Positions 13,399-14,074 of a stretch of DNA of 14,074 nucleotides are shown here, in pieces (positions within the stretch are counted from its first letter, which is position 1; every line of letters begins with the position of its first letter). The DNA is from CAZXMB01 sp964641715 (GTDB taxonomy: Bacteria; Desulfobacterota; BSN033; UBA1163): NCBI GenBank assembly GCA_964641715.1, contig CAZXMB010000080.1, positions 1 through 14,074 of the forward strand. The letters are read 5' to 3'. A program made the translations under genes and the position numbers. Under the pieces are notes generated by a model that saw only the letters and a list, made by a program, of their open reading frames with translations, ran no database searches and had not been told where the DNA came from.

Positions 13399-13863
13399 TT
13401 ATTGTTTTTCCACCACCGACAAAATCGCCTCCATAATCTTCACATAACCTGTGCAACGGCAGAGGTTTCCGGAGATGGCCTTTTTTACTTCTTCTTCCGA
13501 AGGATGAGCCCGCTCATCGAGAAAAGCCTTTGCAGTCATGATCATCCCGGGGGTGCAGAATCCGCACTGAATGGCACCCTTTTCAACAAAGGATTTCTGA
13601 AGGGGATGAAGTTTTCCATCTTGGGCAAGGCCTTCAATGGTCGTGATCTTTCGTCCCTGAACAGTGGCGGCCAGGGTGAGGCAGGAGAGCCAGGGCTTTC
13701 CATCGATCAGGACGGTACAGGCTCCGCAGGTTCCCAGGTCGCAACCCCTTTTCGTTCCGGTCAACCCGAGATCCTCCCTCAATACCTCGAGAAGCGTCTT
13801 ATTGGGTTCTGTGAGAACCTCAAAATCTTCACCGTTGACATGAAGTTTAAGGATTTTTTTCAT
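13399..13863 (-). CDS. Xanthine dehydrogenase-family [2Fe-2S] (small) subunit, HcrC-like
   Basis: A 154-residue electron-transfer subunit with two [2Fe-2S] clusters. The plant-ferredoxin-type N-terminal domain has C41, C46, C49 and C61 (GCDLGTCGACT, then LSC). The helical C-terminal domain has C100, C103, C135 and C137 (QCGFCTPGM, NLCRCTGY). All eight ligands are present. The start at 13863 is chosen because MKKILKLHVNG is the normal family N-terminus and GAGAGG lies just upstream; an in-frame ATG nine codons earlier has no support. It passes electrons from the molybdenum subunit encoded next. No FAD subunit follows or precedes within the window, so the electron acceptor is unknown. It is the first visible gene of the minus-strand operon. 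Confidence 0.94.
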   Translation of the reverse strand: MKKILKLHVNGEDFEVLTEPNKTLLEVLREDLGLTGTKRGCDLGTCGACTVLIDGKPWLSCLTLAATVQGRKITTIEGLAQDGKLHPLQKSFVEKGAIQCGFCTPGMIMTAKAFLDERAHPSEEEVKKAISGNLCRCTGYVKIMEAILSVVEKQ

Positions 13864-14074
13864 AAGATTCCTCTCGTAGATAAATTCCAATCACCGAATA
13901 ACCAAACATCTTTTGGTGATTGGGAATTGGATATTGGTTATGGGTGTTTGAAAATTGGTTATTATCGACTCATTGAGTGCGACTCCATTAACTTCCTAAA
14001 ACCTTCTTTTAAAAGGATGCCTGCCATTTTTCTTTTGTAAGCAGGGGAATGAATGGAGGTCCGCACGGGAGAGA
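13864..14074. other. Upstream region of the molybdenum hydroxylase operon; no gene seen
   Basis: This should contain the minus-strand operon promoter, but I find no good -35/-10 pair. The first half is filled by the inverted and direct repeats listed separately. The last 20 or so bases contain ATG codons on the plus strand (14049, 14053) after AGGGG, but only about eight codons remain before the window edge, so a gene start cannot be judged. Confidence 0.4.
13883..13962. repeat. Imperfect inverted repeat plus ATTGGTTAT mini-repeats
   Basis: AATTCCAATCACC (13883-13895) pairs with GGTGATTGGGAATT (13915-13928) with a single bulged base, forming a 13-bp stem. An inner ACCAAA/TTTGGT pair (13901-13906, 13912-13917) competes with it. 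ATTGGTTAT recurs directly at 13933-13941 and 13954-13962, with an inverted ATAACCAA at 13898-13905. In the minus-strand transcript this would lie in the 5' leader of the [2Fe-2S] subunit gene. It is either degenerate intergenic mini-repeat DNA or a leader structure. Confidence 0.55.

Overview
The window looks like a scaffold piece from an uncultured anaerobic bacterium, most likely a Desulfobacterota/'Deltaproteobacteria'-type syntroph or anaerobic degrader. This is inferred from the gene families (TAXI and branched-chain-type ABC uptake, an orphan fumarate-reductase-like flavoprotein, MmgE/PrpD, an acetylene-hydratase-like Mo/W enzyme, a 4-hydroxybenzoyl-CoA-reductase-like molybdenum hydroxylase) and from strong AGGAGG-type ribosome binding sites. 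No marker gene is present, so the taxonomy is tentative. A run of exactly 100 N shows that it is an assembled scaffold.

Layout. 1-858: a broken transporter zone. The first 97 codons of a TAXI-type periplasmic binding protein run into a stop, followed by the frameshifted C-terminal end of a major facilitator (MFS) transporter. 859-1116: a leader with a good sigma70-like promoter and a 12-bp palindrome. 1117-5490: a plus-strand ABC uptake operon of the branched-chain amino acid (HAAT/Liv) type: binding protein, LivH (mostly lost in the N gap), LivM, LivG, LivF, then a small cupin. A large hairpin lies between the binding protein and LivH, at the edge of the gap. 5491-5756: AT-rich spacer. 5757-10985: a plus-strand catabolic set of a soluble FAD-dependent fumarate-reductase-like protein, an MmgE/PrpD protein and a single-subunit molybdopterin (bis-MGD) enzyme of the acetylene hydratase branch. 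10982-13863: a convergent minus-strand pair encoding the [2Fe-2S] and molybdenum subunits of a xanthine dehydrogenase-family enzyme, separated by a dumbbell-shaped REP-like element. 13864-14074: upstream region of that pair with small inverted and direct repeats.

How the parts may work together (inference). The ABC system would import a small organic acid or aromatic acid. The enzymes offer an alkene-reductase or dehydrogenase step (flavoprotein), a hydration, dehydration or decarboxylation step (MmgE/PrpD), a possibly non-redox Mo/W step (acetylene-hydratase-like) and a hydroxylation or reductive dehydroxylation step (xanthine dehydrogenase-like pair). No CoA ligase, regulator or electron-transfer subunit is in view, so the substrate cannot be named. 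The flavoprotein + MmgE/PrpD + acetylene-hydratase-like trio is the best candidate here for an undescribed pathway.
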